Shown here: positions 1-64,000 of the stretch, in pieces
How the letters are laid out: each line of letters starts with the position of its first letter
How positions within the stretch are numbered: the first letter of the stretch is position 1
Origin: Amorphochlora amoebiformis
Lineage: Eukaryota > Cercozoa > Chlorarachniophyceae
Reading direction: 5' to 3'
Assembly (NCBI GenBank): GCA_054601695.1
Contig: BAAHQB010000226.1
Location: 1-64,000, forward strand
DNA length: 64,000 nt
Made by a program: the position numbers and the translations under genes
The notes under the pieces: generated by a model
What the model saw: the letters and a program-made list of their open reading frames with translations, nothing else
Databases searched by the model: none
Told to the model about the DNA's origin: nothing

Positions 1-159
1 CTTTTTATAATGTATACTATATACATATATCAACTACATATAATATATATATATTATATTTATATACATATATATACATATATATATAGATTAATATTTA
101 TATATCTAAAAATAGATATACAGATATTATATATATACACATACATATATATATATATG

Positions 160-202
<43 letters not shown>

Positions 203-215
203 TATGTATATATAG

Positions 216-7743
<7,528 letters not shown>

Positions 7744-7824
7744 AGTTAAAGCTTAGTATTAATGAATTTACGGCTTTGAATATAAGGCTTGAGCTTGCGA
7801 GTGGTTTCTCAATGTGAAGTCATG

Positions 7825-7874
<50 letters not shown>

Positions 7875-8155
7875 TATATATACATATATATATCTAGATA
7901 TATATATAATTGAGTCTTCATCTATTTCGTTTTTAATACTTTAACAATTGATCGTCCGCGGCTTGTACAGATGTAGTACTATCTAGCTATCTTCCCTTTT
8001 TTTTTGGTGGTTTAAGACTATACTACTGCTAGACTCTAGGACTGACTGATATATATCGATGCTACTACTGTCTAGACGGTACTGGAGTGATGCCATATAT
8101 ATATATATATAAAAATATATATATACTAGATATATATATATATGTATATATATGT

Positions 8156-8194
<39 letters not shown>

Positions 8195-8336
8195 TATACA
8201 TATATATATTGACATACACATATATCGCCGCAAATCACGAATTCGTTGGAAATACAAATCCGATGAACTAGCTACGGCTTTATCTAGTTTATACATGTAC
8301 TTTTAGTAAATATGTTTATGTAAACACAATTATTAC

Positions 8337-8400
<64 letters not shown>

Positions 8401-8507
8401 TATATATATATCTAGATATATATATATATATAATATATATATATATATATCACCGTCGGAATAGTTGAATTGTAACTTTTTCCATCGTAACACAGCTATT
8501 AGTTCAA
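7744..8507. other. Convergent intergenic region
   Basis: Lies between the stop of the plus-strand methyltransferase (TAA at 7741) and the stop of the minus-strand membrane protein (TAG at 8510-8508). It must hold both 3' untranslated regions. Unique blocks at 7744-7830, 7905-8090 and 8222-8290 alternate with (TA)n. I see no convincing gene in it. Confidence -1.
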
Positions 8508-8819
8508 CTACGACTCACTTGTCATATCATAATCAACATCAGTATTCTTCCCCTTATTTCTAGTATCTACACTACCCTTGTGCAATCTCGGAATGTCAGG
8601 AGAGCGCGGCTGTCTCGGAATGTCAGGAGAGCGGGGGGCTTTTGGATTGTTAGGAGAGCGGGTAGAAGTAGGGTTGTTTTTGGGTGATTTTTTGGCTTCT
8701 TGGATGATTGAAGAGGCGAGTCTGGTTTGGTATCTGATTATATATATATATATATATGTATGTATATAGATATATACATATATATATATATATGTGTATA
8801 TGTATACATATATATGTAC

Positions 8820-8851
<32 letters not shown>

Positions 8852-8953
8852 ATGTATAATATGTGTGTGTGTATATACATATATATGTACATATGTATAT
8901 ATATATGTATATGTATACATATATATATATATATTATATATATATATATATGT

Positions 8954-9021
<68 letters not shown>

Positions 9022-9088
9022 TATATATGTATAAAAATCACGAGCATGTCTTGGTATCTAATGTTTACAAGTATATATGTATATATAC

Positions 9089-9140
<52 letters not shown>

Positions 9141-9227
9141 TATATGGTTAACCTGTTAGGGGTAGTCAGCGGGGTGATATATATATATATATATATATAT
9201 ACATAGATACATATATATATAAATTTA

Positions 9228-9273
<46 letters not shown>

Positions 9274-9323
9274 ATATTTATGTGTGTGTATAGCACTAAT
9301 GACGCATAACTGAAATGGGTCTG

Positions 9324-9355
<32 letters not shown>

Positions 9356-9378
9356 TTTTATATATATATATATATATA

Positions 9379-9430
<52 letters not shown>

Positions 9431-9601
9431 GTGTATATATGTATATATATGTATGCATATATACACACAGATAGATATATAGATAGATATGTGTGTATAG
9501 ATGTATACAAATTCTCGACCTATTCAGTTGTTCAACGATGATGCTTTGGATTCGGTCATGAGTGTTGTATATGTAAATATCCTTTTTGACATACACACAC
9601 C

Positions 9602-9644
<43 letters not shown>

Positions 9645-9716
9645 ATATTACGGTGTAAACTCGAGGGGAATGGAAGCCTTGTGTTTTGGTGGATTCTTCT
9701 CAAACTCCTATATATA

Positions 9717-9753
<37 letters not shown>

Positions 9754-9900
9754 ATGTTCTGGCGGATTCTTTTCAAGTTCGTATTTTATGTATATATATA
9801 TATATATATAAATATATATATAAATATATACATATATATATATATATTTAAATGTACTTATGTTCTGGTGGGTTCTTCTCAACTTCCTATTTTATGTATG

Positions 9901-9938
<38 letters not shown>

Positions 9939-10202
9939 AATATACTTATGTTTTGGTGGATTCTTTTCAAGTTCCCATTTTATGTGTGTGTATATGTATA
10001 TATATATAAATATAGAAATATATATGTATATATATATATATGTATGTATATATATATTTATATTTATATTTAAATGTACTTATGTTTGGTTCTTCTCAAC
10101 TCCCTGTTTTATATATATGTATATATATATATATTTATAAATAGATATATATTACATATATATATATATATATATTACATAGTTACTATATTACTATAAA
10201 TC

Positions 10203-10243
<41 letters not shown>

Positions 10244-10571
10244 CATCTAGAAAAAAGCGAGAGAAAGACAGCGAGAGAGAGAGAGAGCGCATGCGAGAGA
10301 GAGAGAAAAAAAAAGGAGAGAAAAGAGCGAGAGAAAGAGAGGGAGAGCGAGGTAGAGGTAAAGAGAGAGAGAGAGAGAGGAAGAGGGAGAGAGAGGAAGA
10401 GAGAGAGAGAGGAAGAGAGAGAGAGAGGAAGAGAGAGAGAGAGGAAGAGAGAGAGAGAGGAAGAGAGAGAGAGAGAGAGGAAGAGAGAGAGAGGAAGAGA
10501 GAGAGAGGAAGAGAGAGAGAGAGGGAGAGAGAGAGAGAGGAAAGGGAGAGAGAGAGAGAGAGAGAGAGGAA

Positions 10572-10607
<36 letters not shown>

Positions 10608-10949
10608 GAGGGAAGAAAAAAGGGAGAGAAAGAGCGAGAGGAAGGGAGAGAAAGAGCGAGAGGAAGGGAGAGAAAGAGTTAGAGAGCTACGTAGAGAGGG
10701 AGAGAAAGGGAGAGAAAGAGCGAGAGAAAGAGGGGAAGGGCGAGAGCAAGGTAGAGAGGGAGAGAGAGTGAGAGAGGAGGGAGAGAGAGAGAGGATAGAG
10801 GGAAAGAAAGAAAGAGCGAGAGAAAGAGGGGGAGAGCGAGAGCAAGGTAGAGAGAGAGAGAGTGAGAGAGGAAGGAGAGAGAGAGAGAGGATAGAGGGAA
10901 AGAAAAAAGGGAGGGAAAGAGCGAGAGAGAGAGAGAGAGAGAGAGAGGA

Positions 10950-10993
<44 letters not shown>

Positions 10994-11040
10994 AAAGGGA
11001 GAGGAGAGAGAGAGAGAGAGGAAAGAGAGAAAAAGGGAGA

Positions 11041-11083
<43 letters not shown>

Positions 11084-11536
11084 GAGGGAAAAAAGGAGAG
11101 GGGAGAGAGAGAGAGAGCTAACCCAAAACTTACTATAATCTTAATAAATATTCAGTCTAACAGTATTAACACAACAACAAACCCCTAGTAGTATTAAGCC
11201 TAAAAGTCATAGCTATCCCTAATAGTAATATTAACCCTAATAGTAGTATTAACATAGCTATCCCTAATAGTAATAGTAATAGTAATATTAACCCTAACAG
11301 TAGTATTAACCCTAACGATTCGTATTATTACCCAAACCGAACAAAAGTATTAAGCTCATAGTATTATTAACCCTAATAGTGGTATTAACCTTTAAGCATC
11401 ATTATAACCTCTAACAGTGGTATTAACCTAATAGTATTGCTGACCCTGTATGTAGCATATTATTTAACTATAGGTATTAGAGTATAATAGTAGGATTAAA
11501 CCTAAATAGATGTATATATATATGTATATATACATA

Positions 11537-11579
<43 letters not shown>

Positions 11580-11828
11580 CTGATGACATACACATATCCA
11601 TATATAGAGATATACAAGCATATCTATTAAATTGATATCATATATATGTAAATACATATATACACATGTAAATATCTCTACGATATATATTTATATATAT
11701 ATGTATACATATACGCATATCTGTAAAGCTTATATCATATATTAAAATTAGATATGTGAAAATGTCGGTACTCACATTTTTTCGTCGCTGATTGATAACT
11801 TCTACGCTGTAAGGAATTGTATTCCTAA

Positions 11829-11864
<36 letters not shown>

Positions 11865-11979
11865 TTATCTAATAAATATTCTTTTGTACATATATATATA
11901 CACACACACACATATATATATATAAAATATATTATATATATATATATATATATATAATCCATATTTGATTGTATATGTG

Positions 11980-12040
<61 letters not shown>

Positions 12041-12102
12041 TACATATTATACACACATGTGTAAACACCACTTACATATTGTTCATACATGCATACATGT
12101 AT

Positions 12103-12167
<65 letters not shown>

Positions 12168-12175
12168 AATATATG

Positions 12176-12255
<80 letters not shown>

Positions 12256-12258
12256 TAA

Positions 12259-12307
<49 letters not shown>

Positions 12308-12459
12308 GATCCCGTATGTACATATGTATAAAAGCATATTTTTATATACCTATAATACGGATATATAATACATATGTGTATGTATACATATTTAATCCTT
12401 ATTTAAAAAAGACACACACACACACACATATGTATGTGTGTTATGTATATATATATATG

Positions 12460-12499
<40 letters not shown>

Positions 12500-12554
12500 C
12501 TAGCAGCTGCAGATGCATTTATGAACAATAACACATATATGTACGTATAATACC

Positions 12555-12591
<37 letters not shown>

Positions 12592-12614
12592 ATATATATA
12601 TATATATATATATA

Positions 12615-12674
<60 letters not shown>

Positions 12675-12743
12675 TTAACCTTGCCGCTGTAGTTGCGTAT
12701 AAAAATCCTCCGAAGCATAACCCCCCTGATATGTAAGCGACAT

Positions 12744-12791
<48 letters not shown>

Positions 12792-12920
12792 GGTTTACGA
12801 AAATGATATTTACTTAGGATTCCCATGCATACTCTATATATGTATCATATATATATATATATATATTACAAATATATATACATATATCTAATATATATAT
12901 ATATATAATATATATATATA

Positions 12921-13000
<80 letters not shown>

Positions 13001-13110
13001 AATATATATGTAGAAACCTAGCATTCCCACTGTTAGCGCCATAGACTTTGTAACCTTAGGGTTTATTCTTTGATATCCTACCCTGTTTATATGCATATAA
13101 TTATACATAC

Positions 13111-13141
<31 letters not shown>

Positions 13142-13182
13142 TATATATGTATACATTATGTGCATATGCTTATTTTATATAT

Positions 13183-13224
<42 letters not shown>

Positions 13225-13292
13225 CATACGTGTATTTATGTATGTAATATAACATACACATATTCATATGTATGAAATATATATATATTATA

Positions 13293-13344
<52 letters not shown>

Positions 13345-13388
13345 ATATATATATTTCTAAACATATATATATATATATATAAAGATAT

Positions 13389-13461
<73 letters not shown>

Positions 13462-13491
13462 TAATATGTATTTATATTTCTATACACACAC

Positions 13492-13569
<78 letters not shown>

Positions 13570-14252
13570 AACTTATATTACCCTACCAAACCTCCAAGCA
13601 CACCACCGCCAATCATACCCTTCATTCCATCGATCCATATTTTCTTAGGAGATTTTGATATTAGTCAGAGAAAAAGAGCCGACAATCATATAGGCCCTTT
13701 CATCAATCCATAACTTTTGGGTGATTTTGATATTAGTCAAAAGAGAGTGCTAGATTGCTAGTTAGGTCAAGCGATGTATGATGTATTTATTTATGTTTAT
13801 CTATTATTTACATGCATAGAATATTCATATTTGTATATTCATACATATATTCATATATACACACATAATACTACTGAAATATACATATTGAACACGAAGC
13901 TTAGACTAAGTCAAATTCTAACCATACAGTATCCTGCTCCCTCCATCAAAATCCACCTCACCCCTACCCTTAATCTATTCCCTCATTCTCCCGACTTCCC
14001 TTCAACGCCCCCTCCCGGTAGTAACAAAAAACCAGTTTCCTCAGCAAAAAGAGCCAAAATAAAACTACTTTTTTGTTTGAGATACCCTTCGGGCGTGGAG
14101 GAGAATATGCCTCTCTTCATCCGACAAACCACTGCCATTCTCTGCATTAGGCGTCCCTGAGTTTCTCCTGAACCAAGAAATAAAGGAACAATCGGTGAAA
14201 ACGCGGGAAATCGATCAGGATTCATAAGGCTGGGGACGTACACTCGACTCAT
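8508..14252 (-). CDS. Hypothetical glycine-rich membrane protein
   Basis: Minus-strand exons: 14252-14007, 13643-13582, 13082-13018, 12725-12680, 11806-11776, 9707-9652 and 8733-8508 (TAG). All phases agree and total 243 codons plus stop. Exon 5 has a consensus GTGAGT donor. The middle holds two Gly-rich hydrophobic segments, [13 protein letters not shown] and [20 protein letters not shown], followed by a charged stretch ([22 protein letters not shown]). This suggests a small integral membrane protein, perhaps of a mitochondrial or plastid membrane. The Gly pattern faintly recalls Tim17/22/23-type proteins, but I cannot assign a family. The C-terminal exon carries a short repeat (RSPDIPR twice, RSPNNPK once) and ends [11 protein letters not shown]. 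The first exon and its start are the weakest part: the ATG at 14252 is only 33 bp from the opposing channel ATG, and the GTTGAA donor is not ideal. Confidence -1.
9735..10110 (-). repeat. Partial copies of exon 9707-9652 (acceptor plus 5' part)
   Basis: Four (TA)n-spaced copies near 9750, 9857, 9947 and 10077 match, on the minus strand, the exon start GAGTTTGAGAAGAATCCACC. They lie upstream of the exon in gene orientation and stop before its donor. Confidence -1.
10254..11119 (+). repeat. Polypurine (GA)n tract
   Basis: About 870 bp of almost pure purine (GAGAGA with GGAAGAG variants) on the plus strand. It lies in the intron between exons 5 and 6 of the minus-strand membrane-protein gene, so the sense strand is polypyrimidine. 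The open frame across it is a low-complexity artefact. Confidence -1.
11125..11510 (+). repeat. Degenerate CCCTAA/TAGTAGTATTAA repeat
   Basis: Repeated words such as CCCTAATAGTAGTATTAA and AGTAATATTAACCCTAA look like a telomere-type CCCTAA repeat expanded together with TAGTA/TTAA words. Same intron as the adjacent purine tract. Confidence -1.
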
Positions 14253-14285
14253 CGTCGAAGAAAGTTCACAGGAGGTGTCCCGTGG
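14253..14285. promoter_or_regulatory. Divergent start region between membrane protein and K+ channel
   Basis: The proposed ATG codons of the minus-strand gene (14252) and the plus-strand channel (14286) face apart with 33 bp between them. That is too short for two leaders plus a promoter. Either one start is misassigned, or the leaders overlap and the promoters lie within the opposing gene. Confidence -1.
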
Positions 14286-38516
<24,231 letters not shown>

Positions 38517-39995
38517 TAAATAGTCCAGTAGTGGCTAGATGTCTTCGAATGCAGAAAATGTATATACCCCCGCTACTCATGTGTTGAATGAAACCAGTAA
38601 TGATTGATAAGCGTCATACTCTTTGATTTGCGCACTCATGACTAGCATATAGTAGCATGAGCACGGTTATAAGCTAATATCTATATCTAGTATATCGTCA
38701 ATAACTACAAATTCGCTTCAGGGCCTTCCATGGGTATATGTAATTATAAGCACATGTGTTGTGTCTAGTGTGTGTGTATGTGTCTAGTGTGTGCATATTT
38801 TCAGTTTGTTTGCGTCTGGCTGAGGACATTGGACATATATATACATATACATACATACACATATACATTATATATCTATTATATATGTGTGTGTGTTTTG
38901 GTGTGTGTGTCCAAGATTCTCAATATCTAGAATATTTCCTGGTACAGTTACTAGAGCTAGCTACACTACTACTACAACTTCTAGAACCCAAGTGCTATAG
39001 ATCAAGCCGCTTGAAGTCGGTGCATTTCCTAGATTTTCTAGATTTTGTCGGACAGTCCAGTCTGAGACCCGTATGATTGCTGGATGGATCTGAATATACG
39101 AGTCAATCTAGTAAGCAAAACTGATTATTAGGTGTTAGTCGACCATTGATATTATATTTATCAGTATAAACTAGACAATTAAGTTTGCATTTAATCTCGT
39201 AAAAGTACGCATTACAACTATGATACGCGTGATAATCATACGGACCGAATCGATACAATTTCATATGGCCTACGTCTAGTACGTAGTGCATGATATCCAT
39301 ACAATACATGTGCGTACGTATCATCAGATCCGGTACGTATTCCGATGATATAGATACGACTTTTGCGATGATGAGTTTGTCACCTAGATAAGTACGTATG
39401 TACCTACGTACGTATACGTACGGCTCGTAATGTCTTCATATATTATGACATGACTTGTACGTATGTATAGCTGTCGTATGTGACTCATGATCAGAAAAAG
39501 TAATCTGAATGAAAAAAAATTAACAAACTAGCAAACGTATGTACATCCAACGTGCGGTACGCTATCAATCTGTGGATACGTATGGTACGTCGTTTACGTA
39601 GATGATTAGCTTTCAAGCTCGTTGGCGACTTATATGGCTAATAATTAGGGAGCGCTCAAGTACTATACGTACTAGACGTACGTAACTCACCTAGGTCTCG
39701 TACGATATTAACAATCGTCTAGATCGTAGTGCTCTGGTGCTAGGGGTAGGTCACGGTCCTGGATACATATCTAGAAACAAATATCGTAGATATCTCGAGT
39801 ATCTATACATGTACAATTTTATGCCAAAAGTTCGCGATCTTGAGCCTCAGCGCCGCGAAAATTCTAGAAATTATTCCAAGCAGAGGAGTCTCAAATATTT
39901 ATTGCAGGTAACTATAATCAATCTACATAATGATCGAGATGTAGACATCAATGTTATTGGTGTATGATAGTCACTTCAGAGTTCAATGCAGCTTG
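38517..39995. other. Convergent intergenic region, channel / TFIIE alpha
   Basis: Holds the 3' untranslated regions of both convergent genes. It is unusually free of (TA)n and instead rich in CTAGA and TACGTA palindromic words, especially 39300-39720. A 76-codon open frame at 39737-39967 is not recognised and is probably not a gene. Confidence -1.
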
Positions 39996-55244
<15,249 letters not shown>

Positions 55245-55598
55245 GCCCCACGGCCGGTCAGGCCGTTCTCCTCGGCCGCCACGAATCCCCGCTAAATCTG
55301 TCAATCCCTGGTAGTGCTCATGAGTACCCGGCAATATCACGTAATCCCCATTAAATTCCAAATCCCGGGATTTTGTATGAATCCGGGAAGCCGAAGAATA
55401 AAATCATCGGCGTTTACGGACAATTTGCACACGCAAGGCCGCCTTGGCATTCAACCAGGGTGCGCTCCTTCCCCCCTATCTCCTCCCCCCGTTCTCGTCC
55501 TCTATCATTTTTAATTCTGAAATATTCCTGTAAACGTAATCTGGTGGTCTGGAGAAACACTTTGGAAAGAACTGATGAAATGCATGATATAATGCCAG
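55245..55598. promoter_or_regulatory. Bidirectional promoter region, TFIIE alpha / eS24
   Basis: 354 bp between divergent start codons at 55244 (minus) and 55599 (plus). It has no (TA)n, moderate GC content and a C/T-rich stretch near 55465-55505. No clear TATA box. CCAG lies directly before the eS24 ATG, so a leader intron ending there is possible. Confidence -1.
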
Positions 55599-56292
55599 AT
55601 GGCTGACTCTAAGTCGAATGTCACGATCCGCACGCGCAAATTCATGCAGAACCGCCTGCTCAACCGCAAGCAGATGGTAATATTCTCTCTCTATCTATCC
55701 CACACAACCCAATACACACCAAAAAAATGCACCTAGGATAGCTCCCACTGGAAAAATTGGGGTAAGGGTTAAGTACAGGATTCCTTCATTTATGCCCACG
55801 CACAAAATCCAAAATGCTTTCACCGCACATACATCTAATATTCTCGAATGCTCAGATTCTTGACGTCCTCCACCCCGGACGCGGCCCTGTTCCCAGGAAG
55901 GAACTCCGCGATATTCTCTGCAAAAAATTCGGAGTCAAGAACAACAAGTGTGTTTTCGTCTTCGGGTTTAAGACGGCCTTCGGAGGTGCCCGGTCAACCG
56001 GATTTGCCCTTATCTACGACACACTCAACGATGCTCTCAACGTTGAGCCCAAGTACCGTCTAATCAGGGTAAGTGACCGTTAGAGTCTGGGCTTGGAAGT
56101 TAATGGATCGTGCATTCGCTATTGCATTTCAATACCGCCTGTATGATGTACCTAATCCCATTTCTCCACAATTAGAATGAGCTTGGCAAGAAGGCTACTG
56201 GTTCCCGTAAGAGCCGCAAAGAGCTCAAGAACAAGAAGAAGAAGTTTAGAGGCATCAAGAAGGCCAAGGTTGGTGCTGCTGGTGGTGGTTAG
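55599..56292 (+). CDS. RPS24: 40S ribosomal protein S24 (eS24)
   Basis: Three exons: 55599-55676, 55856-56068 and 56176-56292 (TAG), 135 residues, with GTAATA...CTCAG and GTAAGT...TTAG introns of 179 and 107 nt. The protein matches eS24 along its whole length: VTIRTRKFMQNRLLNRKQM at the start, DVLHPGRGPVPRKELRDIL, then FVFGFKTAFGGARSTGFALI (the conserved FGF-F-GG-STGF-IYD core), EPKYRLIR, and a Lys/Arg-rich C-terminal extension ending KAKVGAAGGG. It is a small-subunit ribosomal component. Codons are mostly C- or G-ending (GTC, CTC, AAG, CGC), unlike the A/T-ending codons of the neighbouring genes, as expected for high expression. Its introns carry no (TA)n and no partial exon copies. The start fits the usual eS24 N-terminus. 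Confidence -1.
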
Positions 56293-56459
56293 GTCGTGCT
56301 CTGAGAGTTTATATAGCCTGAGCGGTCGACGTCAAGTGGTTTGTACTTGTACATTGGGTCCCTGGAAAACGCATGAGCTTGGGGTCCCACGTTATTGGAT
56401 GATCACGAAATCACAGACTACAAATATAGACCGTCTACATACCGTAATATATATATATT

Positions 56460-56511
<52 letters not shown>

Positions 56512-57157
56512 TGTACACATATATACACATATCTCTATGATATAATATTATATAAAAATATTATATATATATATATATTATATATACATATATATATGTG
56601 TATATATATATCTAGATACATATACATATCTAGATACATATACACATATACACATACACACACATACATACATTTCATTGAATCACTACAATATTACACA
56701 TGTATATCTAGATATACTAGATATATATACAATACATACACACATATAATTAAAAATAAATTACATGACTAGTATCTAGACTAGTAGAGTATATACTAGA
56801 TATATGCGTATAATAAAAATATTGATGAACTCACTTATTGTGGGTATCATTACCATCTACTAGCTAGATCTAGATTCTAGACCATGTATATATCATGAAA
56901 ATCTTTTGAGCAACTTGATATCTGCAGTCATGCACTGAGTACATGTCTAGATGTATCCTAGGTATCATTTATATACGGTATCATTTGATACCCGCATATT
57001 CTGTGAGCCTTTTTTTGTTACATCATATCTAGCATAACACTAGTAACACCATATACTAGATATACTGAAACATCAGCGCATACCATCTAGATCATGTTCC
57101 GAAGATCAATATACAATTACCAATGTGAATAAATGCATATCATAAGATGAAATGAGT
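56293..57157. other. Convergent intergenic region, eS24 / methyltransferase
   Basis: Contains both 3' untranslated regions. (TA)n occurs at 56447-56640. From 56755 to 57150 the sequence is mixed, rich in CTAGA and TATCTAG words, with no recognisable gene. Confidence -1.
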
Positions 57158-63932
<6,775 letters not shown>

Positions 63933-64000
63933 CTATATATATATATATAAACATATATATATATATATATATTATTATAGTATATATGTGTGTGTATGTA

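Noticed and set aside
10291-11121. 276-codon Arg/Glu-rich frame
   Set aside because: Pure GA tract inside an intron of a minus-strand gene; no complex sequence.
13774-14160. 128-codon plus-strand frame
   Set aside because: Antisense to the first exon of the minus-strand membrane protein; the first half is low-complexity Tyr/Ile/His.
39737-39967. 76-codon plus-strand frame with a possible donor
   Set aside because: No recognisable domain, lies between two convergent gene ends, and is made partly of palindromic CTAGA words.
55373-55606. 77-codon frame just upstream of eS24
   Set aside because: Overlaps the eS24 start in another frame and lies in the promoter/leader region; no family resemblance.

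Overview
This is nuclear DNA of a eukaryote, most likely a unicellular alga or protist; I cannot place it more precisely. Five protein-coding genes with GT-AG spliceosomal introns and one tRNA gene can be read. Nearly every intron is filled with (TA)n, so long Tyr/Ile open frames occur on both strands and are not genes. CCCTAA/TTAGGG arrays lie inside introns and suggest a TTAGGG-type telomere repeat in this lineage. I built the gene models by joining short exons between splice sites and checking codon phase across each junction.

Layout. (1) 216-7743, plus: SAM-dependent methyltransferase of the small-domain (TrmN6/RsmC-like) type; its 5' end lies outside the window. (2) 14252-8508, minus: unrecognised glycine-rich membrane protein, convergent with gene 1. 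(3) 14286-38516, plus: cyclic-nucleotide-gated-type K+ channel of about 735 residues in about 29 exons, with S1-S6, a TIGFGDI filter, C-linker and cyclic-nucleotide-binding domain. A tRNA-Val(AAC) gene at 14706-14777 sits in its first intron, and two copies of a SINE-like element sit in other introns. (4) 55244-39996, minus: TFIIE alpha subunit, 411 residues in 18 exons, convergent with the channel. (5) 55599-56292, plus: ribosomal protein eS24 in three exons, divergent from TFIIE alpha across a 354-bp shared promoter region. (6) 63932-57158, minus: THUMPD3/Trm11-class RNA guanine methyltransferase, convergent with eS24; its N-terminus is outside the window.

The most striking signal is an architecture shared by all four genes that lie complete in TA-rich introns and by the two partial genes. 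Many exons are flanked by (TA)n-spaced tandem copies of one of their own ends. Copies upstream of an exon carry the acceptor and the 5' part of the exon, then dissolve into (TA)n. Copies downstream carry the 3' part and the donor. I found about 25 such cases and no copy on the wrong side. Only the real exon keeps both splice sites and an open frame. The pattern is as useful for gene finding as it is odd. The eS24 gene and the first two introns of TFIIE alpha are free of (TA)n.

Other intron content includes CT-rich tracts (pyrimidine on the sense strand of the host gene in all four cases), telomere-like arrays, a TTACGG variant array that begins exactly at a splice donor, and a four-copy CACGTG minisatellite. 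No CRISPR, prokaryotic, viral or toxin feature was seen.
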